Numbered from the stretch's first letter, positions 7,350 to 14,225 are shown. The stretch is DNA of 14,965 nucleotides from Cryptoclostridium sp964637365 (GCA_964637365.1 CAZWWH010000037.1:1-14965); one strand, 5' to 3'. Made by a program: numbers and translations. Notes: generated from the sequence alone by a model not told the origin.

Positions 7350-7423
7350 CCGCCGATAGGCCATCTTACGCTGCCGATTCAGCGAATCTATATTAGATAC
7401 AAGAAACTTTAAGGAGAATCACA
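7350..7423 (+). promoter_or_regulatory. metG leader with possible promoter and ribosome binding site
   Basis: The 134-base rsmI-metG gap carries a hairpin CGGCGG (7324-7329) / CCGCCG (7350-7355) with a 20-base loop. A second hairpin is CGCTG (7369-7373) / CAGCG (7380-7384). A -10-like TATATT at 7389-7394 has only a poor -35 (TTACGC). A strong AAGGAG (7411-7416) is 7 bases from the ATG. No T-box signature or T-tract is present. A separate weak promoter is possible but not secure. Confidence 0.35.
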
Positions 7424-9406
7424 ATGTCACAACCTACCTTTTACATCACCACACCGATTTATTATCCCAGCGCCAAACTACATATTGGTCATTGCTATAC
7501 CACCGTTGCCGCCGATACCATGACCCGCTATAAAAAAATGCGGGGCTACGATGCTTATTTCCTTACCGGTTCTGACGAACACGGTCAAAAAATTGAGCGC
7601 AGCGCTGCGGCGGCAGGTATGGAACCTCTGAAATATGTGGACGGCATCATTGAAAATTTTCAGGAATTGTGGAAAAAATTCGATATTGATTACAGCGACT
7701 TTATCCGTACCACCCAGCCCCGTCATGAGGAAGTGGTGGCGGAAGTCTTTAAAAAACTTCAGGATCAAGGCGATATCTATCTGGGTTCTTATGAAGGCCA
7801 CTACTGCGTTTCCTGCGAAACTTTCTATACCGAAACCCAAATCAAGGAAAGCGAAGGCAAATGCCCCGATTGCGGCGGCCCTCTGGATACCGTAAAAGAA
7901 GAAAGCTATTTCTTTAAAATGGACAAATATGCCGACCGTCTGCTGCGATATATTGAAGAAAATCCCGATTTTATTCAGCCGGTGTCCCGCCGCAATGAAA
8001 TGGTGAACTTTATCAAACAGGGCTTGGAGGATTTGAGTATCTCCCGTACGACCTTTACTTGGGGGATTCCCGTGCCCAACGACCCTAAGCACGTTATTTA
8101 TGTGTGGCTTGACGCTCTCACCAACTATATCTCTGCTTTGGGCTATACCAAAGGCGATGAACGCTTTGAAAAATATTGGCCCGCTGACGTGCATCTGGTG
8201 GGGAAAGATATCGTTCGTTTCCATACCATCATCTGGCCCATCATGCTGATGGCCCTGGACCTGCCCTTGCCGAAAAAGGTCTTTGCCCACGGCTGGATTC
8301 TGGTGAACGAAGGCAAAATGTCCAAGAGCAAAGGCAATGTCGTTGACCCCGTGGTGCTGGCGGACAAATATAGCACCGATGCTCTTCGTTATTTCCTCCT
8401 TCGCGAGTTCATTTTCGGCACCGACGGCAACTATTCCGAAGATATTCTCATTAATCGCATCAACATCGATTTGGCCAACGACTTCGGCAACCTTCTGAGC
8501 CGCACCACCGCCATGATTACCAAATTCCAGGATGGTATTATAGAGGGACCTCAGGAAAAAACGGAATTTGACGACGAGCTGCTGGAGCTCTTTCAAACAG
8601 TGCCCAATGAAATGGCCGATTACATGGAAAAATTGGAATTCCATAATGCCTTGGCAGCCATCTGGAAAATCGTCGGCAAAGCCAATAAATATATTGACGA
8701 AGCCGCTCCCTGGGCCTTGAACAAAAACGGCGAAAAAGCAAAACTCGCCACCGTCCTCTATAACATGGCCGAAGCACTGCGTTTTTCTTCCATTTTGCTC
8801 ACTCCCTTTATGCCTAACACTCCTGTGAAAGTTTGGACGCAGTTGGGGCTTTCCAATATGACGGAGCTTCATACCTGGGATAGTCTGGAATATGGCAAAA
8901 TCCCCGCCGGCACCAAAATTGACCGTGGGGAACCCATCTTCCCCCGTTTGGAATTACCGAAGGACGACAGTGTAGACGAAGAAAAAGCCAGGAAAGAGGC
9001 TGAGAAAGCCGCCAAAAAGGCAAAGAAGGAAGCGGAAAAGGCTGCCAGGAAGGCTCAAAAAGAGGCGGAAACCGCTCCCAAGCCGGAAATCACCATCGAT
9101 GACTTCGCCAAAGTAGAGCTTCGTGTGGCTACGGTTTTGACCGCGGAAAAGGTGGAAAACGCCGACAAACTGCTGAAGCTCCGCATTAAGGTAGGAGAGG
9201 AAGAGCGCACGCTGGTAGCGGGCGTGGCCCTGCATTACGCTCCCGAGGAATTGGTTGGTAAAAACGTGGTAGTCGTCTTTAACTTGAAACCCGCCAAATT
9301 GCGGGGCATCGAAAGTCAGGGCATGGTTCTGGCCGCTTCCGACGATGACGGTAATCTCCAAGTCCTCACCGTGGACAAGGTTAACTGCGGAGGTCGGGTG
9401 AAATAA
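7424..9406 (+). CDS. metG: Methionyl-tRNA synthetase with C-terminal tRNA-binding domain
   Basis: A class I synthetase that charges tRNA-Met with methionine. The 660-residue protein has HIGH at 20-23 and KMSKS at 298-302. A single zinc knuckle, C128-x2-C131 / C147-x2-C150, sits in the connective peptide. The anticodon-binding helical region with the conserved AAPW follows (EAAPWALNKN). From about residue 515 to 553 a highly charged Lys/Glu/Ala-rich helix links the core to a C-terminal Trbp111/EMAP-II-like tRNA-binding domain (IDDFAKVELRVATVL, then NLKPAKLRGIESQGMVLAA). In this family that domain mediates dimerisation and tRNA affinity. B. subtilis MetS has the same overall plan at nearly the same length (664 aa). 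The ATG at 7424 has an ideal AAGGAG upstream. The stop codon overlaps the tatD start by one base. Confidence 0.97.
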   Translation: MSQPTFYITTPIYYPSAKLHIGHCYTTVAADTMTRYKKMRGYDAYFLTGSDEHGQKIERSAAAAGMEPLKYVDGIIENFQELWKKFDIDYSDFIRTTQPRHEEVVAEVFKKLQDQGDIYLGSYEGHYCVSCETFYTETQIKESEGKCPDCGGPLDTVKEESYFFKMDKYADRLLRYIEENPDFIQPVSRRNEMVNFIKQGLEDLSISRTTFTWGIPVPNDPKHVIYVWLDALTNYISALGYTKGDERFEKYWPADVHLVGKDIVRFHTIIWPIMLMALDLPLPKKVFAHGWILVNEGKMSKSKGNVVDPVVLADKYSTDALRYFLLREFIFGTDGNYSEDILINRINIDLANDFGNLLSRTTAMITKFQDGIIEGPQEKTEFDDELLELFQTVPNEMADYMEKLEFHNALAAIWKIVGKANKYIDEAAPWALNKNGEKAKLATVLYNMAEALRFSSILLTPFMPNTPVKVWTQLGLSNMTELHTWDSLEYGKIPAGTKIDRGEPIFPRLELPKDDSVDEEKARKEAEKAAKKAKKEAEKAARKAQKEAETAPKPEITIDDFAKVELRVATVLTAEKVENADKLLKLRIKVGEEERTLVAGVALHYAPEELVGKNVVVVFNLKPAKLRGIESQGMVLAASDDDGNLQVLTVDKVNCGGRVK

Positions 9407-10188
9407 TGCTTTTTGATACCCATTGCCATTTGAATGACGAGGCCTTCGGCGAAGACATGGAAGAGGTGATTGCCCGCGCTCATGACCACGGAATTGCTCG
9501 TATGAACGTGGTAGGCTGTGATTGGGAATCCTCTATGAAAGCCGTGGAAATCGCAGAAAGTCACGAAGGCATTTACGCTGTAGTTGGCGTTCATCCCGGC
9601 GATGCCGATACCTACTGTGATGAACTGGAGGATGCCCTAAGAGCTTGGGCCGGTCACGAAAAAGTAGTAGCCATCGGTGAAATTGGCCTCGATTACCATT
9701 ATGACGATAACCCTGCCAAGGAGGTGCAGGACGTCGTCTTTCGCCGCCAGATTCGTTTGGCCCGTGAAACGGGACTCCCCATTGTAATTCATAGCCGTGA
9801 CGCCATGGAGGACACCCTCCGTATCCTGAAGGATGAACGCAGGGAAGGGGATTACCGTGGTATTTTCCATTGTTTCTCCGGCAGCTATGAGCAATCGCTG
9901 ATTTGCCTCAAGATGGGCTTTCATATCTCTGTGGGAGGCCCTCTGACTTACCCGAATTCCCGTAAGCTTCCAGGTATCGTAGAGAAAATCCCTCTGGATC
10001 GCCTTTTGGTGGAAACCGACTGTCCGTATCTTTCGCCTCAGCCCCGCCGCGGCAAACGAAACGAACCCGCCAACGTACGCTTTGTGGCGGAACGGATTGC
10101 CGAATTGCGTGAAATTTCCCCGGAGGAAGTGGCAGAAAAAACCACCGCCAATGCCTTACGGCTCTTTCATCTCAACGATAACCGATAA
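9406..10188 (+). CDS. tatD: TatD-family metal-dependent hydrolase / DNase
   Basis: A 260-residue TatD (YabD/YcfH) amidohydrolase-fold protein; family members are metal-dependent deoxyribonucleases implicated in DNA repair or turnover. Visible metal and active-site motifs in order are DTHCHL at the N-terminus, VGVHPGD, GEIGLDYHYD, VIHSRDA, HCFSG, and ETDCPYLSPQ followed by RRGKRNEP. The ATG overlaps the metG stop (TAATG). A GGAGGT lies about 12 bases upstream in the metG end, so translation is coupled. The metG-tatD pair preceding yabE is the same order as in B. subtilis (metS-yabD-yabE). A strong terminator follows 16 bases after the stop. Confidence 0.93.
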   Translation: MLFDTHCHLNDEAFGEDMEEVIARAHDHGIARMNVVGCDWESSMKAVEIAESHEGIYAVVGVHPGDADTYCDELEDALRAWAGHEKVVAIGEIGLDYHYDDNPAKEVQDVVFRRQIRLARETGLPIVIHSRDAMEDTLRILKDERREGDYRGIFHCFSGSYEQSLICLKMGFHISVGGPLTYPNSRKLPGIVEKIPLDRLLVETDCPYLSPQPRRGKRNEPANVRFVAERIAELREISPEEVAEKTTANALRLFHLNDNR

Positions 10189-10203
10189 TTGAAAACGTTC
10201 AGC

Positions 10204-10234
10204 AGTGCCCGCCCAACGGCGGGCGCTTTTGTAT
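10204..10234 (+). terminator. Rho-independent terminator after tatD
   Basis: GCCCGCC (10207-10213) pairs perfectly with GGCGGGC (10218-10224) across a CAAC tetraloop. Three more pairs, one of them G-U, extend the stem outward to 10204/10227. TTTTGTATTT follows. It closes the metG-tatD transcription unit. Confidence 0.9.
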
Positions 10235-10337
10235 TTCTATTGGCCTCTTTATTTTTCATTTTTATTTTGTGATCTCCCTATCGAATCGTCATTTTATTTT
10301 TTCAGGTCCGATAACTGGGCAAATATTGGTTTTTTAA

Positions 10338-10421
10338 TGTCGATTATTGTTGTTATGTATACATATTCATAATATGAATAAATATTTATGTATAAATTGT
10401 CGATAAACTGTAATATGTATA
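10338..10421. repeat. Palindromes and spaced direct repeat, possible operator region
   Basis: TGTCGAT-N9-TATGTATA occurs at 10338-10361 and again at 10398-10421. The copies are exactly 60 bases apart with equal internal spacing, and 17 of 24 positions match. Between them lie the palindromes ATGTATACAT (10355-10364) and TATTCATA-A-TATGAATA (10364-10380), plus a third ATGTATA near 10388. TGTCGAT differs by one base from the Spo0A-box core. In such AT-rich DNA some of this could arise by chance. Confidence 0.4.
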
Positions 10422-10463
10422 AGAAAATTTGTTCTTGCACGATTGATTTTATCGGGAGTGATC

Positions 10464-10643
10464 ATGGATAAAAACGTTCTTATACTGGTATTTTTAAATT
10501 GTGAAATTTTTTTGAAATTTCTTAGTTGTTTTTTTGAATTCATTTTTGTGTTTTGTATTCAAACATGGTATTTAGCTGGTATTTTGCCGCTTGATCCGAG
10601 CCTTGAAATTGCTAAAAAAGATATGAAAAAAAGTTTTTGTTGA
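10464..10643 (+). CDS. Possible 59-aa hydrophobic small protein
   Basis: I do not recognise this ORF. The ATG at 10464 has GGGAG (10454-10458) 5 bases upstream, a plausible ribosome binding site. The predicted peptide starts MDKNVLILVF, has a hydrophobic stretch rich in Phe, Leu, Ile and Cys from about residue 4 to 37 (long enough for one membrane helix), then a short tail ending KKDMKKSFC. The region is very T-rich, and T-rich DNA yields Phe/Leu/Ile codons by composition alone, so the hydrophobicity is weak evidence. Codon usage differs from the neighbouring genes. No clear promoter precedes it, although AT-rich repeats lie just upstream. It may be non-coding leader sequence. Confidence 0.25.
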   Translation: MDKNVLILVFLNCEIFLKFLSCFFEFIFVFCIQTWYLAGILPLDPSLEIAKKDMKKSFC

Positions 10644-10687
10644 TGTATGAAAATATGAATAGCAGGGCTTTTAGTAAATGGCTAAAT

Positions 10688-10716
10688 TTGACTTTCTTGC
10701 ATGGATTTAGTATAAT
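10688..10716 (+). promoter_or_regulatory. Strong sigma-A-type promoter for the YabE-like gene
   Basis: TTGACT (10688-10693, five of six), a 17-bp spacer and a perfect TATAAT (10711-10716). The best promoter in the window, 27 bases before the start codon. It is followed by the ribosome binding site AAAGGAGGTG (10731-10740), giving a short leader. Confidence 0.85.
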
Positions 10717-10743
10717 GAATACAAAGTTGGAAAGGAGGTGTCT

Positions 10744-11802
10744 ATGTCCGAAGAGAAGAAGTCGGTTTTCAAGCGCCTTTCCCGAAATAACAAAATTGCT
10801 CTCATTTGCGCGGCTTGCGTATTTGTAGTTGGGATTTGTTGTGGCGCTTGGGCCGTACTTGGTGAACAGAAAGATGTTACGATTTCTGTTGACGGTGAGG
10901 AAACCACCTGTGTTACGTTTCAGCATACGGTAGGAGAACTCCTCGATTCCGAAGGAATCACCCTTGGCGAAAACGATACCATCAACGTAAAATTGGATCA
11001 AGAATTAAAGGATGATCAAGTCATTACGATTCAGAGAGCGTTCGATGTAGCAGTGGAAGCCGACGGTACAACGATACAAATGAATATCGCCGATGGAACA
11101 GTTGCCGACGTTTTAGAAGAAGCCGGCCTTACCCTTGGTGCTCAGGATACGGTAACGCCGTCCCTGGACACGGCTGTGACATCGGGAATGGTCATCGACG
11201 TCGATAGAATTACAATCGAAGAAGTCATAAAAGAAACCGAATTGGCGTATACCATTGAGCGGAAACGTGATAGCTCGATGAGTATTTACGACGAAAAGGT
11301 CATTCAGGAGGGAAAAGTCGGCCTCCAGAAAGACACTTATCGCGTAACTTATTGTGACGGTGAAATCATAAAGGAAGAATTGATTGGTACTGAAACGCAG
11401 GATCCTGTCAATGCCATTGTGTTGACAGGCAGTTATGATATCGCTTCTCGCAATGGAGTCGTTGGTAACGGTAAAAACGCCTATGGCGGCAATGATAACA
11501 ATGCGTCTGACTATGCGCCGAATGGGATGCCTTGCACTGATGTTCTCACAGTGAAGGCAACAGCCTATACCCATGACGGAACCATGACAAAAATGGGCAC
11601 TCCCTGTCGTGTCGGGGCAATCGCCGTGGATCCCAGTGTAATACCACTTGGCTCCAAGCTCTATGTAGAGGGATACGGTGTTTGCACGGCTGAAGATACG
11701 GGAGGATTAATTAAAGGCAATCGTATTGATGTTTTTCTCAACACTGAGGAAGAATGCGATGCTTGGGGTGTGAAAAGCGTCAAAGTTTATATTTTGAAGT
11801 AA
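10744..11802 (+). CDS. YabE-like cell-wall protein with DUF348, G5 and 3D domains
   Basis: A 352-residue membrane-anchored extracellular protein. A short Lys/Arg-rich cytoplasmic start is followed by one hydrophobic segment (about 18-39) serving as signal anchor. Two DUF348 domains (about 44-96 and 101-154) precede a G5 domain (about 155-229), which in this family is a wall- or sugar-binding module. After a Gly/Asn-rich linker the C-terminus is a 3D domain: conserved aspartates D296 (AVDP), D318 (AEDTGG) and D329 (RIDVF) follow KATAYT. 3D domains share the MltA/Rpf-like fold, and YabE-type proteins are regarded as peptidoglycan-cleaving or Rpf-like enzymes; activity here is inferred. The ATG at 10744 is chosen because the in-frame GTG at 10738 lies inside the AAAGGAGGTG ribosome binding site. 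Its position after tatD matches B. subtilis yabE, which has a third DUF348 copy. Flanked by its own promoter and terminator. Confidence 0.9.
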   Translation: MSEEKKSVFKRLSRNNKIALICAACVFVVGICCGAWAVLGEQKDVTISVDGEETTCVTFQHTVGELLDSEGITLGENDTINVKLDQELKDDQVITIQRAFDVAVEADGTTIQMNIADGTVADVLEEAGLTLGAQDTVTPSLDTAVTSGMVIDVDRITIEEVIKETELAYTIERKRDSSMSIYDEKVIQEGKVGLQKDTYRVTYCDGEIIKEELIGTETQDPVNAIVLTGSYDIASRNGVVGNGKNAYGGNDNNASDYAPNGMPCTDVLTVKATAYTHDGTMTKMGTPCRVGAIAVDPSVIPLGSKLYVEGYGVCTAEDTGGLIKGNRIDVFLNTEEECDAWGVKSVKVYILK

Positions 11803-11863
11803 CTTTGAAATAAAACTGACGATAATATCCAACTTTTAAAATTGAACAATGAACATAAGCTTG

Positions 11864-11897
11864 AAACAAGCGGGGTATTATCCCCCGCTTGTTTTTG
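11864..11897 (+). terminator. Rho-independent terminator after the YabE-like gene
   Basis: A 12-bp perfect stem, AAACAAGCGGGG (11864-11875) with CCCCGCTTGTTT (11883-11894), across a 7-base loop. The 3' arm ends in a run of T residues and TTTTTG follows. Very likely an efficient terminator. Confidence 0.92.
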
Positions 11898-11977
11898 TAT
11901 TACAAAGTTTCTGTTGATAGGATTAGAAGGTTTACAGAAATCAAAAATTGTCTCTGGCAATAGTAACAAGTGTTTTT

Positions 11978-12280
11978 ATGCCAAAGGATGTATTATTCGA
12001 TGTGAGGCGGCAAAAATTATCTCTGTTACGGTTGCATGTTTTAATGTCCGTTTCAAATCTTCCTAAAACGGGCCGCGAAAAAGTTTTAATGATTGATCAA
12101 TTCATGTACGGCAAAGTGTTGGAGCGTGTTAATGCGTTGGGATGGCAGTTGGACGAGACGGAAATGAATGACTTGGTAGATAAGGAAACCCGTATCTATC
12201 ATGAGACCATGCAGCGGGAATTTAGGGAGTCTCTTACGGAATTCTTATTTGACAAGTATGGTACTGGGATAGTACAATGA
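11978..12280 (+). CDS. Hypothetical small protein, start uncertain
   Basis: I do not recognise this gene. From ATG 11978 it encodes about 100 residues: MPKDVLFDVRRQKLSLLRLH, then a charged, apparently helical C-terminal half with ERVNALGWQLDETEMNDLVD. The C-terminal half looks like real coding sequence (balanced charged residues, a codon pattern like its neighbours). The start cannot be fixed: TTG 11948 and ATGs at 11978, 12044 and 12089 are all in frame and none has a good ribosome binding site. No signal peptide or membrane segment is visible. With the lipoprotein gene downstream it occupies the place where rnmV lies in B. subtilis, but it has no resemblance to the RNase M5 Toprim protein. 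A promoter for the next gene is embedded in its 3' end. It could be a truncated remnant. Confidence 0.5.
   Translation: MPKDVLFDVRRQKLSLLRLHVLMSVSNLPKTGREKVLMIDQFMYGKVLERVNALGWQLDETEMNDLVDKETRIYHETMQREFRESLTEFLFDKYGTGIVQ
12249..12278 (+). promoter_or_regulatory. Promoter for the SurA_N-like lipoprotein gene
   Basis: A perfect -35 TTGACA (12249-12254), an 18-bp spacer and TACAAT (12273-12278, five of six). It lies in the last codons of the upstream hypothetical gene and about 45 bases before the lipoprotein ATG, so the lipoprotein can be transcribed independently. Confidence 0.65.
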
Positions 12281-12322
12281 TTTCAAGTTTTATTGAGTAT
12301 GAAACGCGGGGGTGGATGTATT

Positions 12323-13066
12323 ATGAAAAAATTCGGGTTGCTTTTGGCGGCAATGCTGTGTATTTTGATCTTCGCTGCCTGCGGGGAATCCGCAGCCCAA
12401 GACCGCACCCCGGTGGATTTTTCCCAATGGGTCATGCCCGAACAAGGTTCGGAAAGTGTGGAACTTGGATCCATTGACGGGCACCCCTATTATTATGATC
12501 CCATTTATCATTTTAAGGCTTGGGGCGGTGCGCTTTCTGGAGAATTAGAGGATAATCTCCACTGGGCTCTTTTGGTCTATGAGGTTTGCGCTTTGGAGGC
12601 GAAGTATCTTGGCGCTGAAATCTCCCAAGAGGATATTGACCGGGAAATTAATCGCAGAAAACAGGACTTTGAAAGCACGCCCCAGCGTATTGCTGATTAT
12701 GAAGCAGATTTGGAGGCGGGAGATATTAGCCCTGATATTACTCCGGAAGGTTTGCGGGACAACCTTGCCCTGGAACGGGAGACATATGAAAAACAGAAGC
12801 AGTATATGGAGGAATGTATGTCTGAGGATAACCTCACTGAGGAGGAATTCTGGCAAAGCCTTGAGCCCTATGCGGAAAAGTCCTTATATTCTTCAGAGTA
12901 TATAAATTTTTTGGAATGGGAATACGAGCAGGCTGCGAAGAAAAATAAGGATTTATCACAACGAGGGTTCTATGAGGAAAAATTCAAGGATTTGTTTGTG
13001 CTTTATCATGTGGAGTGTGATGTAGAGGGAGAACCAAATTTTTCTCAGATATTTTTAGAACAATGA
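12323..13066 (+). CDS. Lipoprotein with SurA_N-like helical domain
   Basis: A 247-residue predicted lipoprotein. The N-terminus MKKFGLLLAAMLCILIFAAC is a type II signal peptide with the lipidated cysteine at position 20; the lipobox FAAC is slightly atypical (Phe at -3). The mature part is acidic and mostly helical. LLVYEVCALEAKYLGAEISQ followed by EDIDREINRRK resembles the N-terminal helical domain of SurA/PrsA-type extracellular foldases. NLTEEEFWQSLEPYAEKSLY is similar to the next helix pair in such proteins. No peptidyl-prolyl isomerase domain follows, and the protein ends at about the size of the chaperone module alone. It would sit on the outer face of the membrane, possibly as a chaperone-like factor; function is inferred only. 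ATG 12323 has GGGGGTGG about 8 bases upstream. A start at 12293 would add residues before the signal peptide and is rejected. Confidence 0.7.
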   Translation: MKKFGLLLAAMLCILIFAACGESAAQDRTPVDFSQWVMPEQGSESVELGSIDGHPYYYDPIYHFKAWGGALSGELEDNLHWALLVYEVCALEAKYLGAEISQEDIDREINRRKQDFESTPQRIADYEADLEAGDISPDITPEGLRDNLALERETYEKQKQYMEECMSEDNLTEEEFWQSLEPYAEKSLYSSEYINFLEWEYEQAAKKNKDLSQRGFYEEKFKDLFVLYHVECDVEGEPNFSQIFLEQ

Positions 13067-13073
13067 ACCATGA

Positions 13074-13105
13074 GCGGGGATGCAATTGAGTATCTCCGCC
13101 TTTTT
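13074..13105 (+). terminator. Rho-independent terminator after the SurA_N-like lipoprotein gene
   Basis: GCGGGGAT (13074-13081) pairs with ATCTCCGC (13092-13099), with one G-U pair and a 10-base loop, followed by CTTTTTC. It starts 8 bases after the stop codon. Confidence 0.8.
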
Positions 13106-13137
13106 CGTTCGGAGCGTGTGCATCTCTTGATAATTTG

Positions 13138-13146
13138 TGGTATAAT
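13138..13146 (+). promoter_or_regulatory. Extended -10 promoter for rsmA
   Basis: TGG followed by a perfect TATAAT (13141-13146) forms an extended -10 about 40 bases before the rsmA ATG. No good -35 is visible at 16-18 bp. The same TGTGGTATA core occurs before the aminotransferase gene and in the IS3 end. Confidence 0.6.
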
Positions 13147-13186
13147 AAACGATTGAACGAATTGACTTGATGAAAGGTATCAATAT

Positions 13187-14065
13187 ATGAAGGAATTTTC
13201 TTTGGAAACTCGCATCAAAGTATTGATGAATCAATACGACTTTCGCTTTCAGAAAAGCTTGGGGCAGAACTTTCTCATCGACGAAAGCGCTCTATCGGAG
13301 ATCGTAGATGGAGCTCATGTGACAAAAGATGATAAAGTGCTGGAAATTGGCCCAGGCATGGGCTTTCTTACGGAAAAATTGGCTGAAGCTGCTGGTCTTG
13401 TCATTGCCGTGGAATTGGATCAAACTCTTTGCGAGATTTTGACAAAGCTCTTTGCCGAAGATGAAAACATTCTCATCCATCACGGCGATGCACTGCGCCT
13501 TGATTTTGGGGCAGTGTCAGCCGAAGGGGAAGCTCGAGGCTTTATTGAGTCATTTAAAATTGTGGCGAATTTGCCTTATTATATCACCACGCCGTTAATC
13601 TTCTATTTCCTCGAGCATCGGGAATATTGGAGCGAAATGGTGTTGATGGTGCAAAAGGAAGTTGCTCAGCGTATCGCCGCTTCCGCTGCTACGAAGGATT
13701 ACGGCGTTCTCACTTTGATGGTGCAATATGATGCCGACAGTGAGGTGATTCTCAATGTCCCCGCCGCTTCTTTTCATCCCCGACCTGCGGTGGATTCGGC
13801 TGTGATTCGCCTGACAAAACGGGATGCACCGCCTTTCCCCGTAACTGACCGAAATAAATTTCAGTCCTTGGTAAAAGCAGGTTTCGGCCAGCGCCGTAAA
13901 ACCTTGAACAATGCTTTGGCCAACGGCGGTCTGGGCCTTTCCAAAGAGCAGATAGCCCGTTTGCTGACAGAATGCGAAATCGATGGCAAACGCCGCGGCG
14001 AGACTCTGACTTTCGAGGAATACGCCTGTCTGGCCAATGCTTGGGCCTTTGGCTCTGGGAATTAA
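13187..14065 (+). CDS. rsmA: 16S rRNA (adenine1518-N6/adenine1519-N6) dimethyltransferase
   Basis: RsmA (KsgA) dimethylates two adjacent adenines in the 3'-terminal helix of 16S rRNA, a late step and checkpoint of 30S subunit assembly. The 292-residue protein begins with QKSLGQNFLIDE. The SAM-binding motif I LEIGPGMGFLTEKLA spans about 52-66 (GPGMG at 55-59). The N6-adenine catalytic motif NLPYY is at 128-132. The helical C-terminal domain includes FGQRRKTLNNALA, a family signature. AAAGG is 9-11 bases upstream of the ATG. In B. subtilis it directly follows rnmV and yabE; here a hypothetical gene and a lipoprotein gene intervene, and rsmA has its own promoter and terminator. Confidence 0.97.
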   Translation: MKEFSLETRIKVLMNQYDFRFQKSLGQNFLIDESALSEIVDGAHVTKDDKVLEIGPGMGFLTEKLAEAAGLVIAVELDQTLCEILTKLFAEDENILIHHGDALRLDFGAVSAEGEARGFIESFKIVANLPYYITTPLIFYFLEHREYWSEMVLMVQKEVAQRIAASAATKDYGVLTLMVQYDADSEVILNVPAASFHPRPAVDSAVIRLTKRDAPPFPVTDRNKFQSLVKAGFGQRRKTLNNALANGGLGLSKEQIARLLTECEIDGKRRGETLTFEEYACLANAWAFGSGN

Positions 14066-14083
14066 GATTATTTTTCAATGAAC

Positions 14084-14119
14084 CCTCCTGTTTGCATTCA
14101 ATTTAACAGGAGGATTTTT
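14084..14119 (+). terminator. Rho-independent terminator after rsmA
   Basis: CCTCCTGTT (14084-14092) pairs perfectly with AACAGGAGG (14105-14113) over a 12-base loop, followed by ATTTTTG. It begins 19 bases after the rsmA stop. Confidence 0.88.
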
Positions 14120-14151
14120 GTTAAAAATTTTTTTATATTAGAATTTTGTGA

Positions 14152-14179
14152 TTGAAAAAAGTCGAATTTTTGGTATAAT
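14152..14179 (+). promoter_or_regulatory. Sigma-A-type promoter for the terminal lipoprotein gene
   Basis: TTGAAA (14152-14157), a 16-bp spacer and TATAAT (14174-14179), with TGG directly before the -10 (extended -10). AGTCGAA (14160-14166), one mismatch from a Spo0A-box core, lies in the spacer. The strong ribosome binding site AAAGGAGGA (14212-14220) precedes the ATG at 14226. Confidence 0.8.
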
Positions 14180-14225
14180 AAAAAAGGTTCTATATCACAT
14201 TGAATGGTATTAAAGGAGGAAAACA

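Larger units (their letters stand above)
10189..10743. other. AT-rich intergenic region between tatD and the YabE-like gene
   Basis: A 555-base stretch clearly richer in A/T than the flanking genes. It holds the tatD terminator (10204-10234), a cluster of palindromes and a spaced direct repeat (10338-10421), a possible 59-aa hydrophobic ORF (10464-10643) and a near-consensus promoter (10688-10716). No tRNA, T-box or known riboswitch pattern was recognised. Confidence 0.6.

Noticed and set aside
7290..7423. T-box or SAM riboswitch for metG
   Set aside because: The leader is too short, has no AGGGTGGNACCGCG-type motif, and has no terminator hairpin with T-tract.
7478..8872. 464-aa open frame on the minus strand inside metG
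   Set aside because: It lies wholly antisense to a clear methionyl-tRNA synthetase, has low-complexity Phe/His/Gly-rich composition typical of reverse-strand shadows, and no ribosome binding site or domain.
10612..11001. 129-aa minus-strand frame across the YabE-like gene start
   Set aside because: It runs antisense through the strong promoter and N-terminus of a well-supported gene and shows no domain.
11842..12066. 74-aa + strand frame spanning the YabE-gene terminator
   Set aside because: Its start lies upstream of and it reads through a strong terminator hairpin; composition is not protein-like.
12277..12477. 66-aa + strand frame overlapping the SurA_N-like lipoprotein start
   Set aside because: The other frame has a signal peptide, lipobox and continues for 247 residues; this one is an out-of-frame overlap.
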